The position numbers and the translations under genes were made by a program. The notes under the pieces are model-generated. The model was not told the DNA's origin. It did not search any database and worked only from the letters and a program-made list of their open reading frames with translations. This document shows positions 8,490 to 17,623 of a stretch of 64,000 nucleotides of DNA, piece after piece. Numbering within the stretch: the first letter of the stretch is position 1; the number at the start of each line of letters is the position of its first letter. The DNA comes from VMCP01 sp964492925 (GTDB lineage: Bacteria; Bacteroidota; Bacteroidia; NS11-12g; UBA955), in the NCBI GenBank assembly GCA_964492925.1, contig CAZBMF010000001.1, forward strand, positions 1 through 64,000. The letters run 5' to 3'.

Positions 8490-11360
8490 TTACTTTTTTA
8501 AGTTATTTTTAATGTCGGTGTAAGAAATATCAAATAAGAAACTTACATAGGCCATTCTTCCAATTCTAGGACCGCCATAAACTTGTAAAGCCATGTTATT
8601 GGTTAAGTTGGAAGCGCCTAGCTTGATTTGTGCATGATATTTTGGAAGTTCTTTAGACACCATTGCATCAATCATCCAATAGGTTGGCACATCTCCTGTA
8701 AATTGTGGAGATCCCTCGTAAACAAATCCTTCAATCCATTTGAAATTGATGTTAAACGATACATTTTTGATCTTTTTATACTCCAATTGTGAACCACCCA
8801 AACTAATGTTGAATTTGTTTTTTGGGGTGTTAAACGCAGGAATAATTGGGTCAGAATTGTCTTTTTTATTCAATTGGTTGAAAGAATAGTTGAATCCAAA
8901 GGTGTATTTTTCTTTGAAAAAATAGTTCATACCAATAGAAGCACCTACGGTGGTTACCGTTGTTTTGGCATTTGTGGCAATACGATATACTTGTCCCCCA
9001 ACAATTTCATTTGTCAAAATGTTGTTGAATTTAGGGTCGAAACCAATTTTATAGCCTATAAAGTCTTCATAATAAGAATAATACGTACTCAAATCAACAT
9101 TAATTTTATTGTTAAACAGGAAGGATTTATAACCAAATTCAATACTCTTCACCTTTTCGGGTCTAACCGGATCTACGCTGAAATAATTGAGTTTTTTGAT
9201 ATCTTTAATCGGATCTAAGAAGTAATCACTCAACGAAGAAAGCGTCACCAAGTTGCTGTAACCAGAGATATTACCCAAAAGAATCGCACGACCTACGTTG
9301 TAATACAAATATTGATCGGCGAGGGTTGGATTTCTCACACCGCTGGTTAAAGAAAGTCTGTAATATGTGGTTTTGTCTGGCGTATAAACTGCCGAGAAAG
9401 CAGGAGAGTATATAAAAGGGAAATTGATATTTTTGTCTACCCTCAACGTTGCATTTAGCTTCAATTTGTCTTGAAAAGATTTGTTTTCGTAACCGGTATA
9501 AGCACCTGCCTCACTATTTTGAATGACACGCCCGTTGGTATCCGAAAAAATGGTACCTTGGGTATTGGGTCTGTACAATCGTCCGTTCATACCCATCACA
9601 AGAATATTTCTTTTGTTGATGTTGAAACGGTGTTCTGCTTGTGCATGAAACAAAGCACTTTTATCAAAGAAACCACTCCCTCCTTCACCAAAACTCTTTC
9701 TGTTGGTGATATCGTTTTTCAGTGAATCAAACCTAGAGGTACCCACTTCATATCTATCGTAGGTAGCGGTATTGTGCGGTCTACCTTGGAAATTCGTCCA
9801 TTTGTTGGCAATTTTTCTACATTCGTCTTGCCATTGTTTGATCAAATCTTTGTTGTTATTGATCACCATGTTTACACTATCGGCAAACAATTTTGGGTTT
9901 TGAAAAGGGAAAATAACAGGGTAACCAGCAAGTTTTTTCACTTTGTTGGCATATAAAGTTTTCCAAGCACTTTGGTAATCACCACCCCACAAATCAGAAG
10001 CTTTTGATTTTTGTTGGAGGATAAGGGCTGTGAACACTGCATCATAAGTATTGCCTGCATCTTCTTGAGTTGCGTAAATTCTTACAAATCCGTTTTTGTG
10101 CTTGAATTCAAATCGATTTTGCCAAAAACGAATATCGTTCAAGCTGTAACGGTTATCGCCTTGATAAACCGTTGTTCCCATCCCGAAATTGGTTTGGTAG
10201 ATAAATTCCAACGATTTGTTTTTGAAAGGCTTTGCTGCCAAAGTAAACGATGATTTTAAATTGTATGTATTGTAATCTACGATGTCTTTTTCCCAATAAC
10301 CTTCGCGGTAAAATTGTCCCAATCCTGGGAAGTCAAACATTCCCGACAAAGAAGTTTTATTGTATTCACCAGGACCTGGGATTTCGTCGCCATAACGGTT
10401 TACGGCGTCATAACCGCCGGGGTTGCTAGCATTGTGCAGGGTTCCTTTAACGGGGTCTTGGTTATTGGCCTCCCAATCGTAGGCTTTCATGTAATAAAAA
10501 TTGGCTTTGATTGCAATTAAATCACGGCCTTTTTTGGATTTGAAAACATGGGCATAGCGCAAAGCATTCTCCATTAATTGTCGCTCGCCAACTTTAAATT
10601 TATAACTAAATCCAGGTGTTTTCCATGGATCTTTTGTGGTAATGCTGATTACGCCGTTAAAGGCACCGGGACCATAAAATGCCGAACTAGCTCCCACAAC
10701 AATTTCTTGGTTGTTTACATCAAGTTCAGATGCCCCCAGGAAATTGCCCAGTGAAAAATTGAGTCCCGGACTTTGGTTGTCAACCCCGTCAATGATTTGT
10801 AGGGTTCTTACTGGTGACGTAGAGTTAAAACCGCGTGTATTTACAATACGGAAGCCCAAACTTGCAGCGGTCACATCAACTCCTTTTAAATGCCCAAGGG
10901 CCTCATAAAAGTCGGAAGCTGGGGTCTCTTTGATACTTTGAGAGGTCATACTTTCAACTGTAAGTGGTGATTCTTTGAGTTTTTCTTTGAGTCTATTTTG
11001 TTTGATATTGACTACATTGATTTTCTGAACATCGAGCGATAAATTGATGTTCCACGGATTTTCTCCGGTGTATATAATGTCGAAGGTTTCTCCTTGAACA
11101 TTCACTGAAAATTTAGATTGATTGGCGGGCTTACCGGGAAGGGTAAATTCACCGTATTCATTAGATTCTGCAACAACTTCACCGGAAGAAATTAATGTTG
11201 AAATGCCATTGTTTTCCAAAAAAATTCGTTCGCTTGCTATAATACTAGCTGAAATCCCTTTTTGGGTAGATTTATCAATTATTTTACCGGCAACTGAAGT
11301 TTGCGCAAATAAGGGTGAAAAACTAACTGAAATAAGAAGGAAAAGTAATCTTCTAATCAT
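8490..11360 (-). CDS. TonB-dependent outer membrane receptor
   Basis: A 956-residue receptor. I start at ATG 11360 because the next residues (MIRRLLFLLISVSFSPLFAQ) form a clean signal peptide, whereas the longer reading adds 25 atypical residues before it. A carboxypeptidase-regulatory-like domain (about residues 22-105, VAGKIIDKSTQKGISA) is followed by a plug domain (LKGVDVTAASLGFRIVNTRG, IDGVDNQSPG, VVGASSAFYGPGAFNGVISI) and a large barrel with alternating aromatic strands to the C-terminus. It is not a clear SusC: no SusD gene is adjacent. The substrate is unknown. It is divergent from the E1 dehydrogenase gene and upstream of a T9SS-exported hydrolase-like gene, which may be functionally linked. 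Confidence 0.9.
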   Translation of the reverse strand: MIRRLLFLLISVSFSPLFAQTSVAGKIIDKSTQKGISASIIASERIFLENNGISTLISSGEVVAESNEYGEFTLPGKPANQSKFSVNVQGETFDIIYTGENPWNINLSLDVQKINVVNIKQNRLKEKLKESPLTVESMTSQSIKETPASDFYEALGHLKGVDVTAASLGFRIVNTRGFNSTSPVRTLQIIDGVDNQSPGLNFSLGNFLGASELDVNNQEIVVGASSAFYGPGAFNGVISITTKDPWKTPGFSYKFKVGERQLMENALRYAHVFKSKKGRDLIAIKANFYYMKAYDWEANNQDPVKGTLHNASNPGGYDAVNRYGDEIPGPGEYNKTSLSGMFDFPGLGQFYREGYWEKDIVDYNTYNLKSSFTLAAKPFKNKSLEFIYQTNFGMGTTVYQGDNRYSLNDIRFWQNRFEFKHKNGFVRIYATQEDAGNTYDAVFTALILQQKSKASDLWGGDYQSAWKTLYANKVKKLAGYPVIFPFQNPKLFADSVNMVINNNKDLIKQWQDECRKIANKWTNFQGRPHNTATYDRYEVGTSRFDSLKNDITNRKSFGEGGSGFFDKSALFHAQAEHRFNINKRNILVMGMNGRLYRPNTQGTIFSDTNGRVIQNSEAGAYTGYENKSFQDKLKLNATLRVDKNINFPFIYSPAFSAVYTPDKTTYYRLSLTSGVRNPTLADQYLYYNVGRAILLGNISGYSNLVTLSSLSDYFLDPIKDIKKLNYFSVDPVRPEKVKSIEFGYKSFLFNNKINVDLSTYYSYYEDFIGYKIGFDPKFNNILTNEIVGGQVYRIATNAKTTVTTVGASIGMNYFFKEKYTFGFNYSFNQLNKKDNSDPIIPAFNTPKNKFNISLGGSQLEYKKIKNVSFNINFKWIEGFVYEGSPQFTGDVPTYWMIDAMVSKELPKYHAQIKLGASNLTNNMALQVYGGPRIGRMAYVSFLFDISYTDIKNNLKK

Positions 11361-11487
11361 ATATAAATCAAGTGTTAATCGGCGCAAGATAGGGGATTTA
11401 AGATGAATATGAAACATCATTTGCGAAACTTGCAAAAATCTATTCTGATTTAAATCTTAAAAATGCGTAAACTTGCAGTGTAAAATA

Positions 11488-13533
11488 ATGGTGGAAAAAG
11501 ATGTTCTTTTGAAAGCATGGGATTTGATGCAAACTGCCCGTGCAATGGCTGCAATTTATGAAGAAAACAGGCCTATTACAAAATATGTACATAGTACTTC
11601 AAAAGGACATGAGGCCATCCAAATTGCTGCCGGTTTTCATTTAAAACCGATTGATTTTGTGTATCCATATTACCGCGATGAAAGCATGCTTTTATCGATG
11701 GGAATGAAGCCTAAAGAATTGATGTTGCAATTGTTGGCAAAGGCCGACGATCCTTTTAGTGGTGGTAGAACTTACTATGCTCACCCATCCCTCAAAAGAC
11801 CAGATATGCCCAAAATGCCGCATCAAAGCAGTGCAACAGGCATGCAGGCCATTCCGGCAACAGGGGCTGCCCACGGCATCAAATACTTGGAAGAACAAAA
11901 TTTAATTACAAGCGCTGAAAAACCAATTGTTTTGGTTTCTTTGGGGGACGGTTCCGTTACAGAAGGTGAAGTAGCAGAAGCCCTTCAAATGGCTGTTTTA
12001 CACAAACTTCCTATTTTGTTCTTGATTCAAGACAACGATTGGGGAATTTCAGCAAGTGGCGATGAAATGCGTGCCATGGATGCATTTGAATACGCTTTAG
12101 GATTCAAGGGTTTACGCAGAATTAGAATCAATGGCTCAGATTTCGTGCAGTGCAACGACGAAATGAAACGCGCCATCGACTTTGTTCGAACAAACAGAGA
12201 ACCAATGTTGGTTCATGCGAAAGTTCCTTTGTTAGGACATCATACAAGTGGAGTTAGAAGTGAGTGGTATCGCGATGATTTGGAGAAGCAAATGCGTCAA
12301 GATCCTTTGCCAAAATTGGAGCAATTGTTGTTGAGTTTAGCAGAAACTGCTGATGGGCTCGAGGAAATTACCATTAAAGCTAAAGCCCGCGTATTTGCTG
12401 ATTTTGAAGAAGCTAAAGCCGCACCAGATCCAGATCCATCTACTTTGTTTGATCATGTTGAAGCACCAACTTCAATAACCGAAGAAATTGGCCAACGTTC
12501 TCCTGAAGGAAGAGAACCCATTATGATGGTGGATGCTGCACTTTTTGCAGTAGAGGAAATATTGAAAAAACATCCTGAAGCTTTGTTATATGGACAAGAT
12601 GTAGGGCATCGTTTGGGGGGGGTGTTTAGAGAAGCGGCAACATTGTCTGACAAATACGGCAGAAAACGTATCTTTAATACTCCTATTCAAGAAGCCTATA
12701 TTGTAGGTAGTACAGCCGGAATGAGCGCTGTTGGTTGTAAACCAATTGTGGAAATTCAATTTGCTGATTATATCTGGCCAGGTGTGAATCAATTGGTTAC
12801 AGAATTGTCTAAAAGCTGTTACTTAAGTATGGGTAAATTTCCTGTTGCCAGCGTTATTAGGATTCCAACTGGTGCTTACGGTGGCGGAGGTCCATACCAT
12901 TCAGGAACGGTTGAAAGTAGTTTGTTGCCAATTAAAGGGATAAAAATTGCTTATCCGAGTTCAGCTGCCGATATGAAAGGCTTGATGAAAGCGGCATTTT
13001 ACGATCCAAACCCTGTGGTTATGTTTGAACATAAAGGTTTGTATTGGAGCAAAGTTCCGGGAACTGAAATGGCCAAAACACCTGAACCATCTGAAGATTA
13101 TGTCATTCCGTTTGGTAAAGCACGCATGGTACTTGAATGTTCCGAAGAAGCTTTAAACAATGGTGAAACAGTGGGGGTTGTAACTTATGGCATGGGCGTG
13201 TATTGGGCATTGGCTGCAGCCAAAAAATTGCCCGGTAATGTTGAAATTTTAGATTTACGTACACTTGCCCCATACGATCAAGAAGCAGTGTATAGTTTGA
13301 CAAAAAAACATGGTAAAGTATTGGTGCTCACAGAAGAAACCATTACCAATAGTTTTGCAGAGGCTTTGGCGGGTAGAATAAGCCGCGATTGCTTCAAATA
13401 CCTTGATGCCCCGGTTCAAACCCTTGGTAGTAAAGATATTCCAGCCGTTCCATTGAATATGGGAATGGAAGCCGTGATGCTGCCAAATGCCGACAAAACA
13501 TACGAAGCTTTGAAAGATTTGCTTGAAAGTTAA
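11488..13533 (+). CDS. 2-oxoacid dehydrogenase E1, fused alpha and beta subunits
   Basis: A 681-residue thiamin-diphosphate enzyme, the decarboxylating E1 of a 2-oxoacid dehydrogenase complex, most like branched-chain (2-oxoisovalerate) type. The N-terminal alpha part has the ThDP motif beginning GDGSVTEGE and ending in the Asn of LIQDN, about 30 residues on. The beta part starts near residue 340 (EPIMMVDAALFAVEEIL), with GQDVGHRLGGVF and the family block EIQFADYIWPGVNQLV. Normally alpha and beta are separate proteins; the fused form is common in Bacteroidota. ATG 11488 is preferred over an upstream TTG at 11473. No E2 or E3 genes are in the window, so the complex is completed elsewhere. The substrate specificity is inferred from family resemblance only. 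Confidence 0.9.
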   Translation: MVEKDVLLKAWDLMQTARAMAAIYEENRPITKYVHSTSKGHEAIQIAAGFHLKPIDFVYPYYRDESMLLSMGMKPKELMLQLLAKADDPFSGGRTYYAHPSLKRPDMPKMPHQSSATGMQAIPATGAAHGIKYLEEQNLITSAEKPIVLVSLGDGSVTEGEVAEALQMAVLHKLPILFLIQDNDWGISASGDEMRAMDAFEYALGFKGLRRIRINGSDFVQCNDEMKRAIDFVRTNREPMLVHAKVPLLGHHTSGVRSEWYRDDLEKQMRQDPLPKLEQLLLSLAETADGLEEITIKAKARVFADFEEAKAAPDPDPSTLFDHVEAPTSITEEIGQRSPEGREPIMMVDAALFAVEEILKKHPEALLYGQDVGHRLGGVFREAATLSDKYGRKRIFNTPIQEAYIVGSTAGMSAVGCKPIVEIQFADYIWPGVNQLVTELSKSCYLSMGKFPVASVIRIPTGAYGGGGPYHSGTVESSLLPIKGIKIAYPSSAADMKGLMKAAFYDPNPVVMFEHKGLYWSKVPGTEMAKTPEPSEDYVIPFGKARMVLECSEEALNNGETVGVVTYGMGVYWALAAAKKLPGNVEILDLRTLAPYDQEAVYSLTKKHGKVLVLTEETITNSFAEALAGRISRDCFKYLDAPVQTLGSKDIPAVPLNMGMEAVMLPNADKTYEALKDLLES

Positions 13534-13560
13534 TATTTGCAATTTCTGCAAATAATTTTC
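13534..13560 (+). terminator. Probable A+T-rich terminator after the E1 gene
   Basis: An 8-bp perfect stem (TATTTGCA / TGCAAATA, loop ATTTC) begins one base after the E1 stop codon and is followed by a T-rich stretch. The low GC content of the stem makes it a weaker terminator than the others in the window. It lies between convergent genes. Confidence 0.45.
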
Positions 13561-13583
13561 ACTTTTTCTTTTGCATTTTCCGC

Positions 13584-14969
13584 TTATAAAAAGCGTTTTA
13601 CCAATTTCAAAGAAGCACTCGAATAGGGAGGGTATTTCTGTTTCAAATCAAACCAAAAACTGGTTTTTAATACACTCTTTTTATGTGTAAAAGCATCAAA
13701 TCCGTATTTGCCATGGTATGATCCTTGTCCGCTGTTACCTACACCACCAAACGGCATTTCCGGGGTAACAAGGTGCATGAGGGTATTGTTGATACATCCC
13801 CCACCAAAAGAAATATTCTTTGTAATTCTTTCGCTCAGATTTTTGTTGGAGCTGAAAATATACAAGGCTAATGGGTTGGGATTTTTTTCAATGATTTGAT
13901 AAATTTCTTCCTCATTTTGGAAAGAAATAATTGGCAAAATTGGACCAAAAATTTCTTCTTTCATGATGGGATGTTCGAGGTTATTAATTTTTACCAAAGT
14001 AGGTTCAATATACAAGGTTTCTTTGCTGTGGTTTCCACCAACCAAAATCTCACATCCTTCCAGTAATTGAATCAAACGGTTGAAATGGTGTTCATTCACA
14101 ATTTTGGTATAGTCTTTCGATTCTTGAATATTTTTACCGTAGAATTCATGCATGGCATGTTTTAAAGAATCAACGAGTTCACCGCTAAATTTTTCATACA
14201 CCAAAATATAATCTGGGGCAACACAGGTTTGTCCGGCGTTAATGGTTTTGCCCATGAGAATTCTGTTTGCTGTTGTTTTTACGGGGGTTGATCCGTCTAC
14301 AATGCATGGACTTTTACCTCCCAATTCTAAAATGGTAGGAATTAAGTATTTTGCTGCCTGCTGTGCTATAATGCGACCAACTGCTGTTGATCCAGTGAAG
14401 AAAATATGATTGGGTTTATAATGATCAATTGCGAGTGGCACAATTTCGGCGCCATTTCCTTCAATGATATCGATATAACTTTCAGAAAAAGTGGCCCGAA
14501 TCATTTTTGTTAGAAGCACCGAGGTATGAGGTGTAAGTTCAGATGGTTTTAAAAGGACCGTATTACCTGCTGCAATTGCAGCCACCAAAGGAGCTATGAG
14601 CAATTGAAAAGGGTAATTCCACGGTGCAATGATGAGGCATTTGCCATACGGTTGTTGGATGATTCTGCTTTTTGAGGGAAATAAGGCCATTGGCGAAGAT
14701 GGGCGTTGTGGCTTCATCCAATTGGCCAAATGCTTCAATGTGTGTTTGATTTCACTCAGAACAAAACCAATTTCTGTGGTGTATGTTTCGAATTCAGACT
14801 TCCCTAAATCTTTCTGAAGTGCTTCGATGATTTCTTCTTGGTAGGCTTCAATGGCACCTTTGAGTATCAAAAGTTGTGATTTTCTAAACTCATAAGATAA
14901 AGTAATACCTTCTTGAAAGTGTTCTTTCTGCTGTTGACCCAAGTTGGTGAGGTAAGTGGCTGAATTCAT
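13584..14969 (-). CDS. NAD(P)-dependent aldehyde dehydrogenase, ALDH3-like
   Basis: A 461-residue aldehyde dehydrogenase that oxidises aldehydes to acids. The size and the hydrophobic/basic C-terminus (YPPYSSASLKLVKRFL) fit the short class-3/fatty-aldehyde type rather than the roughly 490-residue classes. Visible motifs are IIAPWNYPFQL (cofactor-binding region), FTGSTAVGR, the catalytic Glu in LELGGKSPCIV and the catalytic Cys in NAGQTCVAPDY. MPFGGVGNSGQGSYHG is the conserved C-terminal block. It follows the GreA-like gene by 24 bases on the same strand and is convergent with the E1 gene. The physiological aldehyde is not deducible. Confidence 0.93.
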   Translation of the reverse strand: MNSATYLTNLGQQQKEHFQEGITLSYEFRKSQLLILKGAIEAYQEEIIEALQKDLGKSEFETYTTEIGFVLSEIKHTLKHLANWMKPQRPSSPMALFPSKSRIIQQPYGKCLIIAPWNYPFQLLIAPLVAAIAAGNTVLLKPSELTPHTSVLLTKMIRATFSESYIDIIEGNGAEIVPLAIDHYKPNHIFFTGSTAVGRIIAQQAAKYLIPTILELGGKSPCIVDGSTPVKTTANRILMGKTINAGQTCVAPDYILVYEKFSGELVDSLKHAMHEFYGKNIQESKDYTKIVNEHHFNRLIQLLEGCEILVGGNHSKETLYIEPTLVKINNLEHPIMKEEIFGPILPIISFQNEEEIYQIIEKNPNPLALYIFSSNKNLSERITKNISFGGGCINNTLMHLVTPEMPFGGVGNSGQGSYHGKYGFDAFTHKKSVLKTSFWFDLKQKYPPYSSASLKLVKRFL

Positions 14970-14993
14970 GTTGGTTTGAATTGGAATTGTTTT

Positions 14994-15455
14994 TTAATAA
15001 CAATTTAAAATTTGAAAAGATTTTTGATTGAACATAATCTGATCACCTTTTTGTTTCCCCACAATTTCATGTCCAAACGGAGAAGAAGAAGATATGGTTT
15101 TAATTTTTGTACCTTGAACTGTTATATCTCCAATTGCTGGTCCGAGAAATACAAACAATTCAGTTGAATTTTGGGATAGATGTACCAGGGTGCCTAAAAT
15201 AATGGTACCATGAAACTCATGGAAGTGTTCAATCATTTCTAATTGGTGATTGGTTTCTTCGAGTTGTGCCTCTGAACGTCGAATATCGGCCTGTATCATT
15301 TCGCGTTGCGTTTCATATTTGTCGCCAGCACTGCTTTTGGTTTCTTGTTGAATCGCATAGCGCTCAGATTCAAGGCTTTCTGTCATATTTGCCTTGGTTT
15401 GGAGTATTTTATTTTTGATGGCCTGAATAACTTCTGGTTTGTTTGGCAGATTCAT
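14994..15455 (-). CDS. GreA/GreB-like transcript cleavage factor-like protein
   Basis: A 153-residue protein with a GreA-like layout. A charged helical N-terminal coiled coil (residues 1-85) precedes a C-terminal FKBP-like domain (ILGTLVHLSQNS ... ISSSSPFGHEIVGKQKGDQIMF). At the coiled-coil turn the sequence SSAGDKYETQRE keeps Asp45 and Glu48 in the same D-x-x-E spacing as the catalytic acidic tip of GreA (GDLSEN). Relatives in Flavobacteriia are often mis-annotated as 3-oxoacyl-ACP synthase. It should bind the RNA polymerase secondary channel; whether it stimulates RNA cleavage is inference. It is upstream of the aldehyde dehydrogenase gene and divergent from ribBA. Confidence 0.8.
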   Translation of the reverse strand: MNLPNKPEVIQAIKNKILQTKANMTESLESERYAIQQETKSSAGDKYETQREMIQADIRRSEAQLEETNHQLEMIEHFHEFHGTIILGTLVHLSQNSTELFVFLGPAIGDITVQGTKIKTISSSSPFGHEIVGKQKGDQIMFNQKSFQILNCY

Positions 15456-15529
15456 GATTCGAAGTTCGCAATTATTTCACAGTTTTTCATCCCCCGAAAT
15501 AAAAAAAAGAAAGAGCGCGATTTAGGTTG

Positions 15530-15537
15530 TAAATTTG
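15530..15537 (+). promoter_or_regulatory. Possible -7 element for ribBA
   Basis: TAAATTTG matches TAnnTTTG and lies 14 bases before the ribBA ATG. No convincing TTTG box is present at the proper distance, so the assignment is tentative. Confidence 0.35.
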
Positions 15538-15551
15538 CAAAAAAATTGACT

Positions 15552-16766
15552 ATGTCTAAACAGAACACCATTGTTTTAAACACCATTGAAGAGGCCATTG
15601 AAGATATCAAAAATGGCAAAGTTGTGATCGTTGTTGACGATGAAGATCGTGAAAACGAGGGTGATTTTTTGACGGCAGCCCGAAACATGACTCCTGAATT
15701 GGTGAATTTTATGGCCAAAGAGGGTCGTGGACTGATTTGTGTTCCACTTACTGAAGAGCGTTGTGAGGAGCTTGGATTGGATATGATGGTGGGTAAAAAT
15801 ACTGCCACACATGAAACGGCATTTACGGTGAGTGTTGATTTGTTGGGACATGGCTGTACTACTGGGATTTCGGCGCACGATAGATCAAAAACCATCATGG
15901 CTTTAATTGATCCAAATGTGAATCCTGATGAGTTGGGTAAACCGGGACATATCTTTCCTTTGAGGGCTAAAAAAGAGGGTGTTTTACGAAGAGCTGGGCA
16001 TACTGAAGCGGCCATTGATTTGGCAAGAATGGCAGGATTTGAACCTGCTGGTTGTATTGTTGAAATTTTGAATGAAGATGGTACAATGGCAAGATTGCCT
16101 GATTTGGTTACTGTGGCAGAAAAATTCAACTTAAAAATTGTGAGTATTGAGCAATTGATTAAATACAGAATTGCCCATGAAAGCTTGATACGCAGAGAGA
16201 TTTCGGTTCAAATGCCAACAAAATTTGGCGATTTTGACCTTGTTGCATACAAACAAAAAGACACAGATCAAGAACATTTGGTGCTCATGAAAGGTTCTTG
16301 GGATGAAAATGAACCAGTTTTGGTAAGGGTGCATAGCAGCTGCCTTACCGGCGATATTTTTGGTAGTTGCAGGTGCGATTGCGGAGAACAATTGCAAAAG
16401 GCCATGGAAAGAATTGAGGAAGAAGGAAAAGGAATCATTGTTTATATGAATCAGGAGGGACGTGGCATCGGACTATTGAATAAGTTGAAGGCCTATAAGT
16501 TACAGGAGCAAGGGTTGGATACTGTTGAAGCGAATTTACAATTGGGATTCGGAATGGATGAGAGAGATTATGGCGTGGGTGCCCAAATTATCCGCGATAT
16601 GGGTATTTCTAAAATTCGATTGATGAGCAACAATCCTAAAAAACGGACGGGTTTGATTGGATATGGATTGGAAATTGTGGAAAATGTACCATTGTTGGTT
16701 CAGCCTAATCCACACAATGCCAAATACTTGGACACCAAAAGGGCCAAAATGGGACATATAATTTAA
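15552..16766 (+). CDS. ribBA: Bifunctional DHBP synthase / GTP cyclohydrolase II
   Basis: A 404-residue bifunctional enzyme supplying both precursors of riboflavin. The N-terminal half makes 3,4-dihydroxy-2-butanone 4-phosphate from ribulose 5-phosphate and shows DDEDRENEGDF, TTGISAHDR and RAGHTEAAIDLARMAG. The C-terminal half, GTP cyclohydrolase II, shows the zinc ligands in SSCLTGDIFGSCRCDCGEQ and the MNQEGRGIGL block. ATG 15552 matches the normal family start; a longer in-frame extension upstream has no family support. Length is typical. It is followed after 11 bases by a flavin reductase-like gene, giving a flavin-themed pair. No FMN riboswitch is visible upstream; the 96-base gap is too short for one. 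Confidence 0.97.
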   Translation: MSKQNTIVLNTIEEAIEDIKNGKVVIVVDDEDRENEGDFLTAARNMTPELVNFMAKEGRGLICVPLTEERCEELGLDMMVGKNTATHETAFTVSVDLLGHGCTTGISAHDRSKTIMALIDPNVNPDELGKPGHIFPLRAKKEGVLRRAGHTEAAIDLARMAGFEPAGCIVEILNEDGTMARLPDLVTVAEKFNLKIVSIEQLIKYRIAHESLIRREISVQMPTKFGDFDLVAYKQKDTDQEHLVLMKGSWDENEPVLVRVHSSCLTGDIFGSCRCDCGEQLQKAMERIEEEGKGIIVYMNQEGRGIGLLNKLKAYKLQEQGLDTVEANLQLGFGMDERDYGVGAQIIRDMGISKIRLMSNNPKKRTGLIGYGLEIVENVPLLVQPNPHNAKYLDTKRAKMGHII

Positions 16767-16777
16767 TTGAAAAACGC

Positions 16778-17623
16778 ATGATTACTGTAAAACCAGAAGA
16801 AACCCCGATACCGCAGCTCCATCAATTTTTGATTGGCAGTATTGGTCCTAGACCCATTTGTTTTGCAAGCACAATAAGTGCCGATGGTAAGCCAAATTTG
16901 GCGCCATTTAGTTTTTTCAATGTGTTCAGTGCAAATCCTCCAATTGTGGTTTTTGCGCCCAATAACAGTGGAAGAGATGGAACACCAAAACACACCTATT
17001 TGAATGTGAAGGAAGTGTCTCAAGTGGTAATCAATGTGGTTTCTATGGACATGCTCAATCAGATGAATTTGGCGGCTGCACCATGGGAATATGGTGTAAG
17101 CGAATTTGAAAAAGCTGGTTTTACACCTATAGATTCTGAAGTGGTGAAACCATTTAGGGTGGTTGAAAGTCCGGTTCAAATGGAATGTGAGGTGATTGAA
17201 GTCAAAGAAATGGGCGTTGGTGGTGGTGCTGGCAATTTGGTGATTTGCAAAGTTTTACGTTTACACATTAACGAAAATGTGTTAAATACTGAGGGAAAAA
17301 TTGACCAGCATAAAATGAAATTGGTTGGCCGATTGGGTGGAAGTTGGTATTGTAAAACCGATGAAATGAGTTTGTTTGAATTGTCGCAACCCATGCAAAA
17401 AACCATTGGTTACGATGCATTGCCGGCGGCTGTGAAAAGCAGCGAAGTACTTTCTGCCAATGATATTGGCAAAATGGGCTGTTTGTTAGAATGGCCAAGT
17501 GAAATGGACATAGAAGCAGCCATGGAGCAATATGGTCTTGGCGATGTGCAAGCCACCGCCAAGAAATTGATAGACCAAGGCAACGTCAAAGAAGCCTTGG
17601 CTTTGTTTATGTCTTTGAGTTAA
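16778..17623 (+). CDS. Flavin reductase-like FMN-binding split-barrel protein
   Basis: A 281-residue protein of the flavin reductase-like domain family. The N-terminal 200 residues show the FMN-binding split-barrel signature: FLIGSIGPRPICFASTIS, then NLAPFSFFNVFSANPP, with GGSWYC closing the domain. The roughly 80-residue C-terminal extension is helical and of unknown role. Such proteins bind FMN and may reduce flavin with NAD(P)H or serve as a partner of a monooxygenase; the true reaction is not known here. It lies 11 bases after ribBA and is probably co-transcribed. Its TAA stop overlaps the stop of the convergent yqeY gene in a shared TTAA. Confidence 0.85.
   Translation: MITVKPEETPIPQLHQFLIGSIGPRPICFASTISADGKPNLAPFSFFNVFSANPPIVVFAPNNSGRDGTPKHTYLNVKEVSQVVINVVSMDMLNQMNLAAAPWEYGVSEFEKAGFTPIDSEVVKPFRVVESPVQMECEVIEVKEMGVGGGAGNLVICKVLRLHINENVLNTEGKIDQHKMKLVGRLGGSWYCKTDEMSLFELSQPMQKTIGYDALPAAVKSSEVLSANDIGKMGCLLEWPSEMDIEAAMEQYGLGDVQATAKKLIDQGNVKEALALFMSLS

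Noticed and set aside
15306..15551. Upstream in-frame extension of ribBA
   Set aside because: It overlaps the divergent GreA-like gene and adds no conserved sequence; the family start is at 15552.
15456..15551. FMN riboswitch before ribBA
   Set aside because: The gap is 96 bases and lacks the conserved RFN-element blocks.
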